NCBI GenBank assembly: GCA_028819075.1
Contig: JAPPMM010000049.1
Location: forward strand, 124,001-188,000
Origin: Gammaproteobacteria bacterium
GTDB lineage: Bacteria > Gemmatimonadota > Gemmatimonadetes > Longimicrobiales > Gaopeijiaceae
Length of the DNA: 64,000 nucleotides
Direction: 5' to 3'
Shown here: positions 61,137-64,000 of the stretch, piece after piece
Numbering within the stretch: the stretch's first letter is position 1
Layout: every line of letters starts with the position of its first letter
Position numbers and translations under genes: made by a program
The notes under the pieces: model-generated
The model's database searches: none
What the model saw: the letters and a program-made list of their open reading frames with translations, nothing else
What the model was told of the DNA's origin: nothing

Positions 61137-62445
61137 GCTGCCAGGGCGATTTGCCCGGGCCGCGTGGTCGGCTCTCACACCTCTTCTGCTCACGGTTCTC
61201 GCGGCCGCGCCCTCGCGCGCCGCAGCCCAGGAAGCCCCACCCGTCGAAAGGCCGAACGTCTTCTTCGACTGCTCCGGTCCCAGGTGCGATTTCGACTACT
61301 ATCGAACCGAGATCGACTGGGTGAACTGGGTGCGCGTGCCCGATGCAGCCGATGTCCACGTGATCATTACCAGCCTGGGCACCGGAAGCGGAGGCAGGGA
61401 GTTCCGATTCGACTACCTCGGCTACGGTCCCTACGAAGGCTACGAGTCCGCGGTGCGGTACCAGTCGTTCCCCACCGACACCGGACGCGAACAGCTCGAC
61501 GGGGTCGCCCACGCACTGGGCGTCGGTTTGGCGAGCTTTGCCAGCAGCGCCGGCTTTCGCGACATCGTGACGCTGGTAAGCGCCGAGCCGCGGGACATTA
61601 CGGGTGAGCGCGTGGTCTCACGCTCGGAGGTCGAGGATCCGTGGGATCTCTGGGTATTCCGCATCAACGGGAGCGGAGAATTCGACGGTGAGTCAACCCG
61701 CACGAGAACGCAGAGCTCCGGCAGCTTTTCGGTATCCCGGGTGACCCCGACGTGGAAGGTGCGCACCAACCTCCGAGGTAGCTACAACCGGCTCAACGTA
61801 GAGCTCGACGACGGCGATTTCTCGGACACCAGGGTCGACTGGAACTTCAATCAGACCGCCGTCTACTCGCTCGCCGACCACTGGTCCACCGGGATGCAGT
61901 TGCAGTCCGCGCGCACGACCCGGTTCAACCAGCGTGTCCGGGTCGAGCTGACCCCGGTTATCGAGTACAGCTTTTTCCCGTACGAGGAAGCGACGCGGCG
62001 CTCGCTGACCGCTTCCTATCGCATCGGCGCGGCGTACCGGGAATACTTCGAGACGACCACGTTCGGGGAGGATGAGGAGACCCGCGCGGAACACTCGTTC
62101 GAGATCGACTTCTCGCAGCGCCAGGACTGGGGCGACGCCGGCGTGACCCTGCAGGGATCCCAGTTCCTCCACGACACCAGCCTCTACAATATCTCGCTGC
62201 GCGGGGATATCGACTATCGCGTGGTGCGCGGCTTCAGCATCAACGCCCGCGGCAACATCCGGCGGGTCGAAGACCAGATCTACCTGTCGGCGGCGGGCGT
62301 GACCGACGAGGAGGCGCTGCTCGCGCTGCGGCTGCGGGCCACGTCGTACGACTACAACGTGCGCCTCGGCTTCTCGTTTCAGTTCGGCTCGCTGTTCAAC
62401 AACGTCGTGAACAACCGTTTCCGCGGCATCCAGGGCTTCAACTGA
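61099..62445 (+). CDS. Outer-membrane beta-barrel protein of unknown family
   Basis: 448 residues from ATG 61099, which lies in the loop region of repeat copy 2 and has no ribosome site. A Sec signal (LTPLLLTVLAAAPSRAAAQE) is followed by a soluble N-terminal domain with a cysteine pair (FFDCSGPRCDFDYY) and a barrel made of alternating strands (YNRLNVELDDGDF, SLTASYRIGAAYREYFETTT, YNVRLGFSFQFGSLFNN) ending in the aromatic-rich C-terminus. The N-terminal domain has a D-x-H-x-x-I-T motif (VHVIITSLGTGSGG). Not a TonB receptor: no plug was found. Function unknown. Confidence 0.72.
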   Translation: MNPRVHEERRGAGLPGRFARAAWSALTPLLLTVLAAAPSRAAAQEAPPVERPNVFFDCSGPRCDFDYYRTEIDWVNWVRVPDAADVHVIITSLGTGSGGREFRFDYLGYGPYEGYESAVRYQSFPTDTGREQLDGVAHALGVGLASFASSAGFRDIVTLVSAEPRDITGERVVSRSEVEDPWDLWVFRINGSGEFDGESTRTRTQSSGSFSVSRVTPTWKVRTNLRGSYNRLNVELDDGDFSDTRVDWNFNQTAVYSLADHWSTGMQLQSARTTRFNQRVRVELTPVIEYSFFPYEEATRRSLTASYRIGAAYREYFETTTFGEDEETRAEHSFEIDFSQRQDWGDAGVTLQGSQFLHDTSLYNISLRGDIDYRVVRGFSINARGNIRRVEDQIYLSAAGVTDEEALLALRLRATSYDYNVRLGFSFQFGSLFNNVVNNRFRGIQGFN

Positions 62446-62599
62446 TGGCTGGGCCGACAGGACGGGGAGGCGTTGGGGGGCGGCGGGCATTCGGGAGCGC
62501 GGAGGCAGCCGGAGCGCTGGTCGCATCGTCCCCACTCGCCCGCATTCCATCGCTGCGATAACATTCCAGAGAGACTTGGACCCTTACAGGAGAACTCAG

Positions 62600-63763
62600 A
62601 TGGCCCGCTCCTTCTTCGCGCTCGCCGCCGCCGGACTTCTGCTGGCGGCGCTGGCTCCGACCTCCGCCTCGGCGCAGTCGGGCGTCGTTCGCTCGCTCGA
62701 ACACGACTATCGCGTGGTGACTGTGGCCGCGGGCCTGATCCGCCCGTGGTCGATGGCCTGGCTGCCCAACGGGGACATGCTGGTCACGGAGAAGCCCGGC
62801 AGACTGCGCATCGTCCGCGACGGTTCCCTCCTGCCCGATCCCGTGTCCGGCGTGCCGGAGGTGGTCGACCAGGGCCAGGGAGGGCTCTTCGACGTGCTGC
62901 CGCACCCGGATTTCGCGAACAACAACGTCCTCTTCATCAGCTACGCCAAGGCGGTCGATGGGGGCTCCACCACCTCGGTGCTGCGCGGAACCTTCCGGAA
63001 CGACGTCTTCACCCCGGAGCGGGAGATCTTCCTGGCGAACTCGCAGGGGCGGGGCCATTACGGCGCCCGCATCGCCTTCCATCCGGACGGCACCCTGTTC
63101 GTCACCGTGGGCGATCGCCAGGCGCCCCCTTCCGGGGACCTGGAGGCGCACCCGGCCCAGAATCCGTCCAATCACCACGGAACCACGAATCGCATCAACG
63201 AGGACGGCAGCGTCCCTTCCGACAACCCCTTCCTGGGTCGGTCGGACATCGAACCGTCGATCTGGGCCTACGGTCATCGCAACGCGCAGGGGCTGGCCAT
63301 CGACATGGAGACCGGCGCCGTCTGGCAGACCGAACACGGACCCCAGGGCGGCGACGAGCTCAACCTGGTGATGCCGGGCGAGAACTACGGCTGGCCGGTG
63401 GTGGGCTACGGCGTCAACTACCGCTCGGGACTCGCCATCCACAAGGGCACCATGGACGAGAACATGGCGGACCCCAGCCACGTCTGGGTGCCGTCCATCG
63501 GCGCCTCCGGCCTGATGGTCTATACTGGGGACGCCTTCCCGCGCTGGCAGGGCGACATCTTCGCCGGCGGCATGGCGCTCGAGCAGCTCGCGCGCCTGGT
63601 CATGGACGGCGAGACCGTGCAGCGGGAGGAGACGCTGGTGTACGGGATGGGGCGGATCCGCGACGTGCGCCAGGGCCCGGACGGCCTCATCTACCTCGCC
63701 ATCGACCACCGCGACGAGCAGCCGACATCGATTGTCCGGCTGGAGCCCGCCGACGGACGCTGA
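62600..63763 (+). CDS. PQQ-dependent sugar dehydrogenase-like (GSDH family) protein
   Basis: 387 residues from ATG 62600, AGGAG upstream. A Sec signal ends ASAQS. A six-bladed propeller follows with LIRPWSMAWLPNGDMLVTEK, GRGHYGARIAFHPDGTLFVT, GHRNAQGLAIDMETG, TEHGPQGGDELNLVMPGENY and MGRIRDVRQGPDGLIYLAID, all typical of the soluble glucose/sorbosone dehydrogenase family. These oxidise sugars in the periplasm with PQQ. No PQQ biosynthesis genes are visible in the window. The product may instead be a lactonase-like relative; the motif set favours a dehydrogenase. Confidence 0.85.
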   Translation: MARSFFALAAAGLLLAALAPTSASAQSGVVRSLEHDYRVVTVAAGLIRPWSMAWLPNGDMLVTEKPGRLRIVRDGSLLPDPVSGVPEVVDQGQGGLFDVLPHPDFANNNVLFISYAKAVDGGSTTSVLRGTFRNDVFTPEREIFLANSQGRGHYGARIAFHPDGTLFVTVGDRQAPPSGDLEAHPAQNPSNHHGTTNRINEDGSVPSDNPFLGRSDIEPSIWAYGHRNAQGLAIDMETGAVWQTEHGPQGGDELNLVMPGENYGWPVVGYGVNYRSGLAIHKGTMDENMADPSHVWVPSIGASGLMVYTGDAFPRWQGDIFAGGMALEQLARLVMDGETVQREETLVYGMGRIRDVRQGPDGLIYLAIDHRDEQPTSIVRLEPADGR

Positions 63764-63764
63764 G

Positions 63765-63794
63765 GGCGCCTCGCGCGGTTTCATCCACGGGCTG
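63765..63794 (-). repeat. Partial, degenerate copy of the two-hairpin repeat
   Basis: Read leftward this matches the outer parts of copies 1 and 2 (CAGCCCGTGGATGAAACCG, then GCGAGGCGCC) with the middle deleted. It lies just after the sugar dehydrogenase stop codon. The match is short, so relationship is tentative. Confidence 0.35.
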
Positions 63795-63870
63795 CTGAAG
63801 ATGGTCGAGCGCGGCCCCGGACGGCCGGTAGCTGGCGTCTGAGACGGAAAGCCCCCGCGACGGGCCGCGT

Positions 63871-64000
63871 CTAACGGCGCCGATCCGGCGGCGGGAACAG
63901 GCCGTGGAGGACGGCCCGGTCGCCCGGCGACAGCCCGGAGTGGTTCGCGATGTCGGCCCGGCTCGCGAGCCGCTCCCGGTAGCGCATGAAGTAGCGCACG
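63871..64000 (-). CDS. C-terminal end of an unidentified protein, cut by window edge
   Basis: Reading leftward from base 63999 gives 42 residues (opening VRYFMRYRERLASRADIA, closing VLHGLFPPPDRRR) and a TAG stop at 63871-63873. The rest lies beyond the window. The sequence is helical and arginine-rich at its start; I do not recognise the family. Coding status rests on frame and codon use consistent with the neighbouring genes. Confidence 0.55.
   Translation of the reverse strand, partial: VRYFMRYRERLASRADIANHSGLSPGDRAVLHGLFPPPDRRR

Overview
High-GC bacterial DNA (roughly two-thirds G+C by eye) packed with 41 genes, two of them cut by the window edges. The mix of SusC/SusD-type outer-membrane uptake pairs, Tat-exported DUF1552 proteins, DUF1587/1595/1592/1588/1585 multihaem-type proteins, VPS10/BNR propellers, exported S9 peptidases and a carotenoid cluster points to a Gemmatimonadota-like, Gram-negative, probably aerobic heterotroph, perhaps a marine or sponge-associated lineage. 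This placement is inferred from gene content; no rRNA or tRNA was recognised.

Layout. 1-4.7 kb: an edge-truncated TonB receptor, then a thioredoxin-like protein, a cytochrome c'-type protein and a small plug-like lipoprotein. 4.7-10.4 kb: cassette 1, transcribed leftward as DUF1592-type cytochrome, DUF1552 protein, secreted ankyrin protein. 10.8-14.6 kb: a large BNR/VPS10 propeller protein and a tiny coiled-coil protein. 14.7-27.6 kb: cassette 2 in the same order, followed by a small lipoprotein, SusC, SusD, another lipoprotein and a second solitary plug protein. 27.7-32.2 kb: an ABC-F ATPase, a Tat-exported class-V aminotransferase and two small exported proteins. 32.2-45.8 kb: cassette 3 in the same order, followed by an S9 peptidase, SusC, SusD and a LeuA-like enzyme, possibly one seven-gene operon. 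45.9-53.5 kb: a ZIP-like protein, a propeller/PHP hydrolase, an S9 peptidase, a degenerate CDF transporter and a glycosyltransferase. 53.5-58.9 kb: a carotenoid operon with a CarH-like B12 regulator, a CruF-like hydratase, a fused prenyl diphosphate synthase-phytoene synthase, and CrtI. 58.9-64 kb: an exported tandem HpcH/HpaI aldolase-like lipoprotein, an outer-membrane barrel, a PQQ-type sugar dehydrogenase and the tail of one more gene.

How it fits together. Most products are exported: they carry Sec, lipobox or Tat signals. The region looks devoted to outer-membrane uptake, extracytoplasmic hydrolysis and extracytoplasmic redox chemistry. The strongest candidate for an undescribed system is the triplicated cassette of a CxxCH-bearing DUF1592-type protein, a Tat-exported DUF1552 protein and a secreted ankyrin protein whose last residues are always NCxxC. 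Two of the three copies are directly followed by SusC/SusD pairs. Other notable items are the prenyl-synthase/phytoene-synthase fusion under a B12-type regulator with an altered EH motif, a CDF transporter lacking all four transport-site residues, and a short two-hairpin repeat that covers the signal-peptide region of two outer-membrane genes in opposite orientations.
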